The notes: generated by a model from the letters alone, not told the origin. A DNA stretch of 35,879 bases from Candidatus Edwardsbacteria bacterium (GCA_018821925.1 JAHJLF010000047.1:1-35879); one strand, 5' to 3'; positions 7,901 through 15,985 are shown, numbered from the stretch's first letter. Numbers and translations: made by a program.

Positions 7901-8856
7901 TTTCCCTTTCTGCTGATATGTTTGCTCTTTATCATGGCCGCCAGCAAGGGCAGCATTATCTCATGGTGGCCGGTGATGGAATATCCCTTGCCGCCACAGG
8001 AAATCGGACGGCGGACCACGTTGAGGTTGGGGCGGTAATGCTGGATCATATCGAAGTTGGCGGTGGTGAAGTTTTTCACCGGGTGGCCTAGGTTGCGGGC
8101 CACGGTCAGGGCCTTTAAAAAGACCTCCGGCAGTATCACCGAGGACCCCAGGTTGATGACCACCCCGCCCGACAATCTGGCTGTCTCTGCAGCCAGTATC
8201 CTGAAATCCCGGTGGCTGGCGCTGCCTATTGAGGCCCCGTCGGCCGAGGGATGCTGGTGGATGATGTCGGTGCCTACTGCCACATGGACCGTGAAAGGGA
8301 TTTTCAGGCGATAGCACTCGGCCAGCAGGCTGTGGTTGATATAAGGAAATTTCTCCTCGTTCAGCATCAGCCCCAGGGATTCGCCGAAGCCCAGCTCCTG
8401 GGCGTCGCCCTGGATGACCGCCCCGTTGATCAGGTCGGCCGTCTCCCGGGCCATGCCGAAGGACCCGTCCTCCAGCCCGGCCGAAACATCCTCCGAGGTT
8501 CGCCCCCAGCAGGCCATCTCGAAATCGTGGATGGCCCCGGCCCCGTTGGTGGCCAGGCCGGTGATGAAGCCCATTTTCATCAGGTCGATGATCACCGGGT
8601 TCAGGCCGCATTTTATGGGGTGGGCCCCCATCATCAGGATCACCGGGCGCTTTTTGCGGCGGGCACCGATCACCGCCGCCGCCACCTCCCGCAGGTCGCG
8701 GGCCTTGAGGATATCGGGCAGGCCATTGATGAAATCCTCCAGCGGCTTTCCCGGATCGGGTATCGAAGCCAAATTGTCTCGTCCCACCCGGCTCTTTCGT
8801 TTGGCTATTGAGTGACGCTTGACCTTCGTCAGATCGGCCTCGGGATATCTTCCCAT
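7897..8856 (-). CDS. Conserved protein resembling the deoxyhypusine-synthase fold, function unknown
   Basis: A 319-residue soluble protein without signal peptide. Glycine-rich stretches typical of a Rossmann-like NAD fold are visible: MMGAHPIKCGLNPVIIDLM, LATNGAGAIHDFE and GGVVINLGSSVILPE. The TNGAGAIHDFE segment recalls the deoxyhypusine synthase family, but the active-site lysine region of true synthases is not evident, and bacteria lack the hypusine target. Histidines and acidic residues (HVAVGTDIIHQHPSADG) may form an active site. It overlaps manC by four bases, which hints at sugar or nucleotide metabolism. The family resemblance is tentative; the gene itself is certain. Confidence 0.65.
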   Translation of the reverse strand: MGRYPEADLTKVKRHSIAKRKSRVGRDNLASIPDPGKPLEDFINGLPDILKARDLREVAAAVIGARRKKRPVILMMGAHPIKCGLNPVIIDLMKMGFITGLATNGAGAIHDFEMACWGRTSEDVSAGLEDGSFGMARETADLINGAVIQGDAQELGFGESLGLMLNEEKFPYINHSLLAECYRLKIPFTVHVAVGTDIIHQHPSADGASIGSASHRDFRILAAETARLSGGVVINLGSSVILPEVFLKALTVARNLGHPVKNFTTANFDMIQHYRPNLNVVRRPISCGGKGYSITGHHEIMLPLLAAMIKSKHISRKGK

Positions 8857-8876
8857 TATCGTTCCTAAAATAATGA

Positions 8877-9668
8877 TTACTTTTCAGTGATGCCGGGGTT
8901 GTATTCCTTGAGCACCGCGTTGATGGAGCCGATGAGGATCTTGCTCTTCATCAGCACCGGGATCTTCCTTTCGTCGTCGGTCAGCCACACCCACAGCCGG
9001 CCCTTGCTCTCGAACAGGCCCGGGGTCCTTAAGACCGGCTCCACCACCAGGCATTCCACCTTGCCGAAAATGGTGTTCAGCGTCTCCCGGCGATAGACCT
9101 TGACCTCCAGGGGATAATTCTTCTTGTCGGTGTGGTTGTCGATGTAGATGGACTGGCCCACCTCCAGAGGAAACAGCCGGGCCCAGAACAGGGAGATCAG
9201 GATGTCCTTGGCCTCCGGGATCAGATCGATAATCTGGCCGGTGCTGTAGACGGCTTTTTTATTCTCCTGGTCGAATTCCACCGACTCCTCGTGGCGGTAT
9301 TTGCCCTCCCGGATCTTCTTCTGATAACGCAGGCTGTACATCTTATCGTAATCGACAAAGGATTCGATCCGATCGTGCACCCGGTAGAAGAACGAAAAAG
9401 TGGGATTGGACCAGGTCTCGTTAACGATATGATAGGCCCGGCGGCCCCCGGCCCAGGTCAGCTCGCTGTCCACCCGCATGAAGGAATAGCCGGCATTGAT
9501 CCCGGCATATTCTATGGAATAGGTCAGCTTCTCTCCGCGTTTCAGTTTTTTCCCGGGGTTAACTGATTTCAAAGTGTCTACCGCAGTGCTGTCTCCCATG
9601 GCCATGCTTGATATAAGCAGAACAGACAAAAAGCAAAACAAAGGAACCGGTCTTTTTGACAAATTCAT
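8877..9668 (-). CDS. DUF3108-family periplasmic protein
   Basis: A 263-residue exported protein: signal peptide 1-25 (ending AMG), then the DUF3108 pattern GEKLTYSIEYAGINAGYSFM, VHDRIESFVDYDKMYSLRYQ, RHEESVEFDQ and FPLEVGQSIYID. This predicts an all-beta fold. Members are common in Gram-negative genomes and are found near lipid and envelope genes, but the function is not established. It starts 17 bases after the upstream GT9 gene and ends 20 bases before the 319-aa gene, so it probably shares their transcript. Confidence 0.85.
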   Translation of the reverse strand: MNLSKRPVPLFCFLSVLLISSMAMGDSTAVDTLKSVNPGKKLKRGEKLTYSIEYAGINAGYSFMRVDSELTWAGGRRAYHIVNETWSNPTFSFFYRVHDRIESFVDYDKMYSLRYQKKIREGKYRHEESVEFDQENKKAVYSTGQIIDLIPEAKDILISLFWARLFPLEVGQSIYIDNHTDKKNYPLEVKVYRRETLNTIFGKVECLVVEPVLRTPGLFESKGRLWVWLTDDERKIPVLMKSKILIGSINAVLKEYNPGITEK

Positions 9669-9685
9669 AATTCCCGATAAAATAA

Positions 9686-10765
9686 TTAAAACTTGTTTTT
9701 GAATGATTCTACGGTCCGGGCAAAAACCGCATCCACCGTGATCTTCTCCATGCAGTCGTATTCATGACATTTTTGCCCGACGCATTTGCGGCAGAGTTCA
9801 ACCGGCGGGACAAGGGTCTCATGCCCCGGACCATACGGCCCCCAGCGTTTGGGGTGGCAGGGGATCATCGGGCAGTACAGTCCTATCACCCTAGTCCTCA
9901 CCGCCGTGGCAATATGGAGAGGCCCGGTGCTGTTGGCCACCATTAATTTTGCCTGCGACAGAAAGGCGGCCAGCTCCGGCAGGGACAACCCCGACACCCA
10001 GGCCGGTTGGGTCTTAAGATAAGCCTGCAGTTTTTCTTTGATGTGTTCTTCGCCCGGCCCCAGCGTCACGGCTACTTTTATTTTCTGAATTCTGAATTCT
10101 GAATTCTGAATTCGATCTATCACCTTGGCAAACTTTTGGATTGGCCAATCCCTGGCCGACCCCCCGCTGCCGGGATGAATGACGATGAACGGCTGGTTGA
10201 TGTCTATGATGCCGGACAGTTTCCTGGCCGTCTGCTCCTTCAGGTCCGGCGGGATAATTATCTCCGGTAGGTATTCTTTTCCCTCGCCGGAAGGCAGGCC
10301 CAGCCCGGATCTCACCAGGGCCAAATTGTGTTCCAGCTCGTGCTTCAGGCTGAACTTGCGGTGCTGTTTCACCCGGCGGTTGAATAAAAGGCTGTATAAT
10401 CTGTAGGCCGTGCCGATCCTGACCGGGATCCCGGCCAGCCATGTGGCCCAGGCCAGCCGGCTGGTGGGGTGCAGCACCACGACCAGATCGAAATCATGGT
10501 CTTTAAGCCTCTTGGCCAGCGCCCGGGCGTTAAGATTTGGATCATCGTTGATGACCGCATCGACCGATTTTGAAAGGGCGATCAGCGGGGCGGTGTAATC
10601 CCGGGCCAGAAATGTGATCCGGCATCCGGGATAAATATCCTTTAAAAGAGCGGCGGCGGGCAACGACAGGATCACATCCCCGATCCGGTCGGTCCTTACC
10701 AGCAGTATGTTTTTGTATGTTTTATTAGACAATTTACTGAAGAAATATTTTAAATTTAACCTCAC
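9686..10765 (-). CDS. Glycosyltransferase family 9 (heptosyltransferase-like)
   Basis: A 359-residue GT-B enzyme of the ADP-heptose:LPS heptosyltransferase family. Landmarks are ILLVRTDRIGDVILSLPA, VIHPGSGGSARDWPIQKFA and the donor loop ANSTGPLHIATAV. The C-terminal CRKCVGQKCHEYDC cysteines are often seen in this subgroup. The enzyme would add a core sugar to lipid A on the inner membrane's cytoplasmic face. The start is a GTG lying in the edge of a GAGGGG palindrome, which supplies the purine-rich stretch before it. A heptamer tract (10083-10113) encodes the odd QNSEFRIQ segment between two conserved parts. It lies 42 bases after a second GT9 gene. Confidence 0.87.
   Translation of the reverse strand: MRLNLKYFFSKLSNKTYKNILLVRTDRIGDVILSLPAAALLKDIYPGCRITFLARDYTAPLIALSKSVDAVINDDPNLNARALAKRLKDHDFDLVVVLHPTSRLAWATWLAGIPVRIGTAYRLYSLLFNRRVKQHRKFSLKHELEHNLALVRSGLGLPSGEGKEYLPEIIIPPDLKEQTARKLSGIIDINQPFIVIHPGSGGSARDWPIQKFAKVIDRIQNSEFRIQKIKVAVTLGPGEEHIKEKLQAYLKTQPAWVSGLSLPELAAFLSQAKLMVANSTGPLHIATAVRTRVIGLYCPMIPCHPKRWGPYGPGHETLVPPVELCRKCVGQKCHEYDCMEKITVDAVFARTVESFKNKF
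10083..10113 (-). repeat. In-gene heptamer tract (TTCTGAA, about 4.4 copies)
   Basis: Four full tandem copies of the 7-bp unit plus three bases lie inside the GT9 gene and encode RIQNSEFRIQ. Seven is not a multiple of three, so gain or loss of a single copy would shift the frame. A sister tract lies in asd. Confidence 0.85.
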
Positions 10766-10808
10766 CCTTCCCTCTCCTAAAGCATTAGGAGAGGGGTAGG
10801 GGAGAGGT
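10760..10808. repeat. GAGGGG palindromic repeat, type with AAGCATT centre
   Basis: A 49-bp inverted repeat (ACCTCTCCCCTACC... against CCTCACCCTTCCCTCTCC) that fills the gap between two GT9 genes, touching the stop of one and holding the start codon of the other. A copy at 33918-33966 matches at all but two central positions. Confidence 0.85.
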
Positions 10809-11929
10809 CAATGTCTTATTTTGAGATGATTGTATCCCTTCTTGGCCGCCTGGAAAATGGCCCCCAGGTCCAGATCTTTTACGCATTCCAGGCTGTCGCA
10901 GGATTTCTTCCAGCAGGGACTGCAATCCAGGTCGGGAACGATCCTCTCCCCCCGGCCGAACAGTTCTATCTCGCTGGCGCAGGACAGCCCGAACCAGACC
11001 ACCACATATTTTTTGAGGGCAATGGCCATGTGCATGGCCGAGGTGTCCCCGGTGATCACCAGGTCGCAGGCGTCCACGTAGACCATGCCCCGGCGGATGC
11101 CCTCGTCGGTGGGACTGTTAATGATAAAGGCCCCGGCCCGGTCCTTGATCTCCTTGTTGCGTTGGCTCTCGGCCTTTCCGCCCAGCAGCATTATCCGGAC
11201 ATTGGGCAGCTCGTTCTGGATCCGGCCGATCAGTTCCAGATGCTGTTCGATGGTCATCTTCTTGTTGGGGAAAAGGTCGGAACAGCCGGTATTGAAGCCG
11301 ATAACCACCTCGTTCTTCTCGATCCCGTTGTTCCGGCGGTAGGCCGCAGCCCAGGCCTTCTCCTCCGGGGTCAGCTCCAACACGTAGTCCTCGCCCTGGT
11401 AATCCAGCGCCATGGCCTGGGCCAGGAATTGTATCCCGGTCACCTGGTTCTTCTTGAATTTCAGATCGTCGTCGATGCCCAGGCGGTAGGCGTATTCGGC
11501 CTCGGGGTTGAAATAAGTGATGGCCCCGTTCTGGTCCAGGGCGAAGCCCAGCTTTTCCTCGGCCTGAACCAGCATGGCCAAAGCATCCGAGCGGTAGGCC
11601 TTGTCGATGGAATAGATCTTGTCGTATTTGATGGCCTGCAGGATGCTGACGGTCTCGAAATCGTAGGGCCAGAGCTTGTCGATGTAGGGGTTGTTCTGCA
11701 GCAGGGGAATGGCCATCGGCAGGGTCACCCAATGGATGGTGCTCTGGGGATCCTTGCGCTTGATGGCCGGCAGCAGGGCGGTGGTCATCAGCACCGCGCC
11801 CAGGGCGTCCAGGTTGATGATCAGTATCTTTTTGCCGCGGGGCTTTTGCTCCTGGCAGGTCTCGCACAGCCAGCCCGGCCGGCAGGGCTTGTAGCCGTTA
11901 AAATCCTTGCAGTCTATGGTGGGATTCAA
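10808..11929 (-). CDS. Glycosyltransferase family 9 with N-terminal cysteine cluster
   Basis: A 373-residue GT9 protein. It starts with a short cysteine motif (DCKDFNGYKPC, then LCETC), as in a GT9 subgroup that carries such a tag before KKILIINLDALGAVLMTTA. The C-terminal half has FNTGCSDLFPNKK, the donor motif GDTSAMHMAIALKK, and a second cysteine group (CSPCWKKSCDSLEC). It likely transfers a heptose or related sugar to the LPS core. The start is a TTG at 11929; it is kept because the cysteine motif belongs to the subgroup and no ATG occurs before it. A weak promoter is proposed at 11984-12011. Confidence 0.85.
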   Translation of the reverse strand: MNPTIDCKDFNGYKPCRPGWLCETCQEQKPRGKKILIINLDALGAVLMTTALLPAIKRKDPQSTIHWVTLPMAIPLLQNNPYIDKLWPYDFETVSILQAIKYDKIYSIDKAYRSDALAMLVQAEEKLGFALDQNGAITYFNPEAEYAYRLGIDDDLKFKKNQVTGIQFLAQAMALDYQGEDYVLELTPEEKAWAAAYRRNNGIEKNEVVIGFNTGCSDLFPNKKMTIEQHLELIGRIQNELPNVRIMLLGGKAESQRNKEIKDRAGAFIINSPTDEGIRRGMVYVDACDLVITGDTSAMHMAIALKKYVVVWFGLSCASEIELFGRGERIVPDLDCSPCWKKSCDSLECVKDLDLGAIFQAAKKGYNHLKIRH

Positions 11930-11983
11930 ATTTCGTAACCTATAAGTAAGTTAATATATTACAATTTACGACTTTAGGGTTTT

Positions 11984-12011
11984 ATTATAACAAAATAAAG
12001 GGAAATTGCAA
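11984..12011 (-). promoter_or_regulatory. Possible promoter of the GT9 pair
   Basis: Minus-strand TTGCAA (12011-12006), a 16-base spacer, then perfect TATAAT (11989-11984). The -35 box is weak. It would give a leader of about 48 bases before the TTG start and head the run of genes that follows. Confidence 0.45.
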
Positions 12012-12059
12012 CAGAAATATGCATGGTTTGAACTTTAACGCTTTGCCCTCCGTTTCAAT

Positions 12060-12420
12060 AGCTTTTATCATCACTCTTAGTCATTGCGAGATTTACTTTC
12101 CTTGACGCAAACGAAGCAATCCCCGAGCTGCTTGCTTTTTTAAAGCCAGGAGAAGACGCTTCGATTGTAAAATAAGAGTCATCTCGCGACGACCTTTTCA
12201 TTTGGTGATCAACAACCTGGTTGAGAATGTGCTATCAATGGTAAAATAAAAAACGGCCCGTAAGGCCGTTTCCAAAGTAATCGGATATTTTACTTCTATT
12301 AAATCTTATTATAATACCGCGCCCCGAAGTAATCCAGCCCCGACCAGTCCCGCTCCTTGACAGCCTGCCCTGAGCGAGACCGTATCGCGGTCGAGTCGAA
12401 CGGGTGAACTTGCGGTTATT
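12060..12420. other. Gene-free stretch with degenerate dispersed repeats
   Basis: No coding frame is convincing here. The part at 12078-12200 resembles the common TCATTGCGAG...GAAGCAATC dispersed repeat, with a rough inverted partner (GACGCTTCGATTG). The part at 12362-12405 resembles the CCCTGAGC...GTCGAACGGG type. The minus-strand terminator at 12241-12271 lies within it. Confidence 0.45.
12241..12271 (-). terminator. Intrinsic terminator
   Basis: A perfect 8-bp stem (AAACGGCC with GGCCGTTT, loop of five bases) is followed on the minus strand by TTTTATTTTAC. It is the first good terminator after the 129-aa gene at 12481-12870. Confidence 0.7.
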
Positions 12421-12422
12421 GC

Positions 12423-12451
12423 TGTGCCCTGCGGCTTAACCGCAGGGCACA
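12423..12451. repeat. Perfect 12-bp hairpin
   Basis: TGTGCCCTGCGG and its exact complement are separated by five bases. No T tract follows on either strand, so it is not called a terminator. It sits 30 bases past the stop of the 129-aa gene and may stabilise the 3' end of its message. Confidence 0.6.
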
Positions 12452-12480
12452 ATAGGATACGCCGTTGCCTACGCTATTAT

Positions 12481-12870
12481 TTACTTCCCTAATTCATCAA
12501 CATATCTTTTAAATATTGCCAAAGCATCCGGTTCTCTTTCTAATAATGCATCATGGTGCTCATTGTCTTTGATCAACTCCTTATAACCCCAAGACGCTTT
12601 TACAAGAATATCCGGTTCTGTAAAAAAGTCCCGGTAATACCACCAATCGGGAATTTTATCATCTAAAATATCAAAACACGCAGTAGAATACCAATTGGGA
12701 AGGCTATAGTCATCACAAACCAATAAGCATACTATACCATCCGCAAGATCCATACCGAAAACATCATATTCTTTACCAATGCTTAAGTCATATACAGCTT
12801 CATCTTCTTCCCCTTCTGCTCTAATACCCTTGATTTGATATCCGCGATTATATTTGCACTTTACACGCAT
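12481..12870 (-). CDS. Uncharacterised 129-aa protein, possibly of the immunity/SMI1-like kind
   Basis: A soluble acidic protein. It begins MRVKCKYN, has a beta-rich middle (YDLSIGKEYDVFGMDL, VCLLVCDD, then WYSTACFDIL) and ends in helices (WGYKELIKDNEHHDALLERE). The layout resembles small stand-alone proteins seen among polymorphic-toxin immunity genes, but no toxin gene is next to it and no catalytic motif is visible. The gene is AT-richer than recR and the GT9 genes around it and stands alone between a repeat-filled gap and recR, which suggests acquisition. GGGGG lies just before the ATG. Function unknown. Confidence 0.7.
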   Translation of the reverse strand: MRVKCKYNRGYQIKGIRAEGEEDEAVYDLSIGKEYDVFGMDLADGIVCLLVCDDYSLPNWYSTACFDILDDKIPDWWYYRDFFTEPDILVKASWGYKELIKDNEHHDALLEREPDALAIFKRYVDELGK

Positions 12871-12961
12871 AACCCCCGCCTAATTATATAAAGATTTATG
12901 ATAAATGTTTTCATAGTAATTGTTATAAATCACTTAGTGTATATTTGTAATTATTAAGCTC

Positions 12962-13561
12962 TCACATCTCCTGCCGGCCGGTCAGGGCCCGGCTCAATGT
13001 CACCTCGTCGGAAAACTCCAGATCGCTGCCCACCGGCAGACCCCGGGCTATCCGTGTCACCTTTATCCCCAGCGGCTTGACCAGCTTCATCAGGTACAGC
13101 GCGGTGGCCTCACCCTCGGCGTTGGGGTTGGTGGCGATGATCATCTCTTTCACCTCGGTCTTCTCCAACCTTACCATCAATTCCCGTATCCGCAGGTCGT
13201 CCGGGCCGATGCCGTCCAGCGGCGAAAGATGCCCCTGCAGGACATGGTACAGCCCTTTGAACTCCGAGGTCTTCTCGATGGCCAGCAGGTCGTTGGTCTC
13301 CTCCACCACGCAGATAAGCAATGACTCCCGCTTGACATCCTGGCAGATGGTGCAGAGGTCGTTCTCCGAGGCGTTGTAGCACTGGACGCAGAAGCGGACC
13401 TTCTCCTTAAGCTCCACGATGGCGTTGGCCAGGGCCACCGCATCCTCTTTGCTGGACTTAAGCAGATAGAAAGCCAGGCGCTGGGCGGTCTTCCGCCCGA
13501 TGCCGGGAAGCTTCATCAGCTCGTCTATGGTGCGCGACAGTATTTCCGATCCGTAATGCAT
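12962..13561 (-). CDS. recR: Recombination mediator RecR
   Basis: A 199-residue protein, the usual RecR length. It has a helix-hairpin-helix (LPGIGRKTAQRLA, residues 18-30), a four-cysteine zinc site (C58, C61, C70, C73), and a Toprim domain with the VVEETNDLLAIE start and ATNPNAEGEATA core. RecR with RecO/RecF loads RecA at single-strand gaps. It is the last gene of the dnaX-ybaB-recR cluster, a widespread bacterial arrangement, separated from ybaB here by a palindromic repeat. Confidence 0.96.
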   Translation of the reverse strand: MHYGSEILSRTIDELMKLPGIGRKTAQRLAFYLLKSSKEDAVALANAIVELKEKVRFCVQCYNASENDLCTICQDVKRESLLICVVEETNDLLAIEKTSEFKGLYHVLQGHLSPLDGIGPDDLRIRELMVRLEKTEVKEMIIATNPNAEGEATALYLMKLVKPLGIKVTRIARGLPVGSDLEFSDEVTLSRALTGRQEM

Positions 13562-13571
13562 ATATTCTTTC

Positions 13572-13620
13572 TACCCCACCCTTGTCCCTCCCCTCGAGGG
13601 GAGGGGATGAGGGAGAGGTT
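13572..13620. repeat. GAGGGG palindrome between recR and ybaB
   Basis: Centred on CCCCTCGAGGGG with outer arms CCACCCTTGTCC and GATGAGGGAGAGG. It fills nearly the whole gap between the ybaB stop and the recR start, and can form a strong hairpin in the message. Confidence 0.8.
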
Positions 13621-13934
13621 TAAAACATCCCCGGGAGGCTCATGCCGCCGGTCAGGCCGGACATCTCCTTGGCCGCCAGGTCGCGGGACATCTTGATGGC
13701 CTCCTGCACACCGCTTAGAACCAGGTCCTGCAGCATATCGGCTTCTTCGGGCTTGATGATCTCCGGCGAGATCTTTATATCCAGGATATTCTGCTGGCCG
13801 TCGGCCGTCACCTTGACCATGCCGCCGCCCACCGAAGCCTCCACCCGCTTATTGGCCAGTTCTTTCTGGATGCTTTCCATTTTGGTCTGCATCATCTGGG
13901 CCTGCTTTAAAATATCCCCCATTCCCTTGGCCAT
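13620..13934 (-). CDS. ybaB: YbaB/EbfC family nucleoid-associated protein
   Basis: A 104-residue DNA-binding protein of the family: N-terminal helix MGDILKQAQMMQTKMESIQK, the VEASVGGGMVKVTADGQ strand pair, then an amphipathic helix and a Gly/Met-rich tail (GLTGGMSLPGMF). Family members bind DNA as dimers with little sequence preference. Its place between dnaX and recR is the standard context. Confidence 0.95.
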   Translation of the reverse strand: MAKGMGDILKQAQMMQTKMESIQKELANKRVEASVGGGMVKVTADGQQNILDIKISPEIIKPEEADMLQDLVLSGVQEAIKMSRDLAAKEMSGLTGGMSLPGMF

Positions 13935-13963
13935 CGTGTCTCCTTAGTGTGTTCAATATTAAA

Positions 13964-14058
13964 TGTCACCCTGGCCCGGCACCCTGTTTGACAAGCCGAA
14001 TGGGTGAATACTGCCCTCCTATAGCCCGTGTCTCCTCGAAGTTTACTCAGGATGACAG
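13964..14058. repeat. TGTCACCCTG...GGATGACAG repeat, copy A
   Basis: A 95-bp unit between dnaX and ybaB, closely matching copy B at 14081-14176. The unit begins TGTCACCCTG and ends with CTCAGGATGACA, the inverse of the start with one mismatch in copy B, so it looks like a small inverted-repeat-ended element. Confidence 0.75.
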
Positions 14059-14080
14059 CCCTTTTATTATTTAATTCGAT

Positions 14081-14176
14081 TGTCACCCTGAGCCCGGCAC
14101 CATGTCTGACAAGCCGAACGGGTGAATACTGCCCTCCTACAACCTGTGTCGCTTCGAAGTGTACTCAGGATGACAG
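14081..14176. repeat. TGTCACCCTGAG...CTCAGGATGACA repeat, copy B
   Basis: A 96-bp unit with 12-bp near-perfect terminal inverted repeats. It ends three bases before the dnaX stop codon. Copies A and B are in direct orientation, 22 bases apart. Confidence 0.8.
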
Positions 14177-14178
14177 GG

Positions 14179-15834
14179 CTACACCACCTCGCCGTCCACC
14201 GCATCCATGAAGCTCTTCAGCTGGGGCGATTCCATGACCTCGGATTTCCTGCGGTCTACCTCATCCTGCCGGCTCAGGCGCTTGGCGGTCTCTTTTACCT
14301 GCGGCGTCTGGGAGGCCTGGGGGGCCTGGCTTTTTTCAATCTGGCAGATAACCTTAAGTTTCTGCCCCCATAATTTCAGGGTCTCCTCCTGGATCAGCTC
14401 CTGGTAGATCTTGTCCTCCAGAGATTTTTTATGGAAGTTGGCCTGCGGGCCGAAGCTCAGTATCAAACTGCCGTCGCTGACCCCTACGGGACGAGCCGAG
14501 GCCAGGCAGGTCCCGGCGGTCATATGCCGCTCCTGGACCGCTGTTATCAGCCTCTGCCACAGGGATTCGAAGTCCTGGTTCACCGGCTCGGCGGAAACGG
14601 TGTATTCAGCCGGTTCTTCTTTTACCGGACTGACATCCAGTTTAGCCGGCTTGAAGGGTTTTACGGCCGGAGCCGGCTGTTCCTCTTTCTTCGGATCGTC
14701 CCCGCCCTGGTTTAATAATTTTATCACTTCCTCCAGCCGGACGGTGGAGTCAAGATTGCATAGGCGCAGGCAGGCCATCTCCAGTATCAGCCGGGCCTGG
14801 GAACTGCGCTTCATGGTGGCCTCGGCGTCGATCAGGATGTTGACCATCCGCAAGATATCCCGGTCATCCAGGCCCTGGGCCTGTTGGGTGAATTTCTCCT
14901 GTTCATCGGGGGTCATCTCCTCGGCCGCGGTCCTGCCGGAGCCGGCGGCTATCAGCAGCAGCTTGCGCAGGTGGGCCAGCCATCCCAGGATGAACTCCTG
15001 CAAGTCGTAGCCGCCAACGGCCACCTGGTCGATCAGTGACAGGATGCCCGGCTTGTCGTGGGCCCTCACCAGTTCCAGGGTCTTGAAATACATCTCCTCG
15101 TCCACCAGGCCCAGCACCTGCCGGGCGTCATCGGCCTTGATGCTGTTCCCGCTGAAGGCGATCAGCTGGTCCATCAGGCTGATGGAATCGCGCATGGAGC
15201 CCTCGGCCTTCTTGGCCACGATGTACAGACACTCGTCATCGGCCTTGACCGCTTCGCCGGACAGCATCTTTTTGAGATGGGACACGATCTCGTTCAGCTG
15301 AATGCGGCGGAAATCGAAGCGCTGGCAGCGGGACAGGATGGTGATGGGCACCTTGTGCACCTCGGTGGTGGCGAAGATGAAGACCACATGGGCCGGAGGC
15401 TCCTCCAGGGTCTTCAGCAAGGCGTTGAAGGCCTCCTTGGTCAGCATGTGGACCTCGTCGATGATGTAGATCTTGTACTTGCCCTGGGTGGGGGTGTATT
15501 TGACGTTCTCCCGCAGGTCGCGGATCTGGTCGATGCCGCGGTTGGAGGCGCCGTCTATCTCCAGCACGTCCATGCTGCGCGAGCCGGTGATCTCCAGGCA
15601 GGAGGTGCACTTGTTGCAGGGAGTCTCGGTGGGCCCCTCGGCGCAGTTGAGGGCCTTGGCCAGGATGCGGGCGGTGGTGGTCTTGCCCACCCCCCGGGCC
15701 CCGGCGAAGATGTAGGCGTGGGCGGTGCGCTTGGTGCGGATGGCGTTGCGCAGGGTGGTGGTTACGTGATCCTGGCCCACGATCTCCTCGAAGTTCTGGG
15801 GGCGCCACTTGCGGGCTAAAACAAGGTAGGACAT
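14179..15834 (-). CDS. dnaX: DNA polymerase III subunit gamma/tau
   Basis: A 551-residue clamp-loader ATPase. Walker A is GARGVGKT (45-52), the zinc cysteines are C64, C73, C76 and C79, Walker B is DEVH (126-129) and sensor 1 is SRC (168-170). Residues after about 370 form a Pro/Glu/Lys-rich linker (EEQPAPAVKPFKPAK) and a tau-like C-terminal region. It assembles with delta and delta-prime to load the beta clamp and ties the replisome together. No clear slippery heptamer for making a short gamma form was picked out. The SRP RNA gene lies directly upstream, and ybaB and recR follow. Confidence 0.96.
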   Translation of the reverse strand: MSYLVLARKWRPQNFEEIVGQDHVTTTLRNAIRTKRTAHAYIFAGARGVGKTTTARILAKALNCAEGPTETPCNKCTSCLEITGSRSMDVLEIDGASNRGIDQIRDLRENVKYTPTQGKYKIYIIDEVHMLTKEAFNALLKTLEEPPAHVVFIFATTEVHKVPITILSRCQRFDFRRIQLNEIVSHLKKMLSGEAVKADDECLYIVAKKAEGSMRDSISLMDQLIAFSGNSIKADDARQVLGLVDEEMYFKTLELVRAHDKPGILSLIDQVAVGGYDLQEFILGWLAHLRKLLLIAAGSGRTAAEEMTPDEQEKFTQQAQGLDDRDILRMVNILIDAEATMKRSSQARLILEMACLRLCNLDSTVRLEEVIKLLNQGGDDPKKEEQPAPAVKPFKPAKLDVSPVKEEPAEYTVSAEPVNQDFESLWQRLITAVQERHMTAGTCLASARPVGVSDGSLILSFGPQANFHKKSLEDKIYQELIQEETLKLWGQKLKVICQIEKSQAPQASQTPQVKETAKRLSRQDEVDRRKSEVMESPQLKSFMDAVDGEVV

Positions 15835-15892
15835 TATTTAAACAATCTTTTTAATTATTTTATTTTTACTGTATCGAGTGAATTGCTCCATT

Positions 15893-15955
15893 TGTCATTC
15901 CCGCCCAGGCGGGAATCCATGAAAAAACTGGATTCCTGCTTTCGCAGGAATGACT
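15893..15955. repeat. GTCATTCC...GGAATGAC inverted-repeat element
   Basis: A 63-bp unit with GTCATTCCCGCC at one end and GCAGGAATGAC at the other, plus an inner GGAATCC/GGATTCC pair. It lies between ffs and dnaX. Related units occur at 19005-19088 and 28620-28650. Confidence 0.75.
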
Positions 15956-15985
15956 GATAGCCTTGTATGGTAATTTAAAGAAAGA

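Noticed and set aside
10811-11938. 375-codon plus-strand frame opposite the second GT9 gene
   Set aside because: Covers almost exactly the same span as GT9; no recognisable domain.
12423-12451. Perfect hairpin as a terminator
   Set aside because: No T tract follows on either strand.
15058-15819. Long plus-strand frame opposite dnaX
   Set aside because: Opposite the conserved ATPase core, no family, no ribosome binding site.
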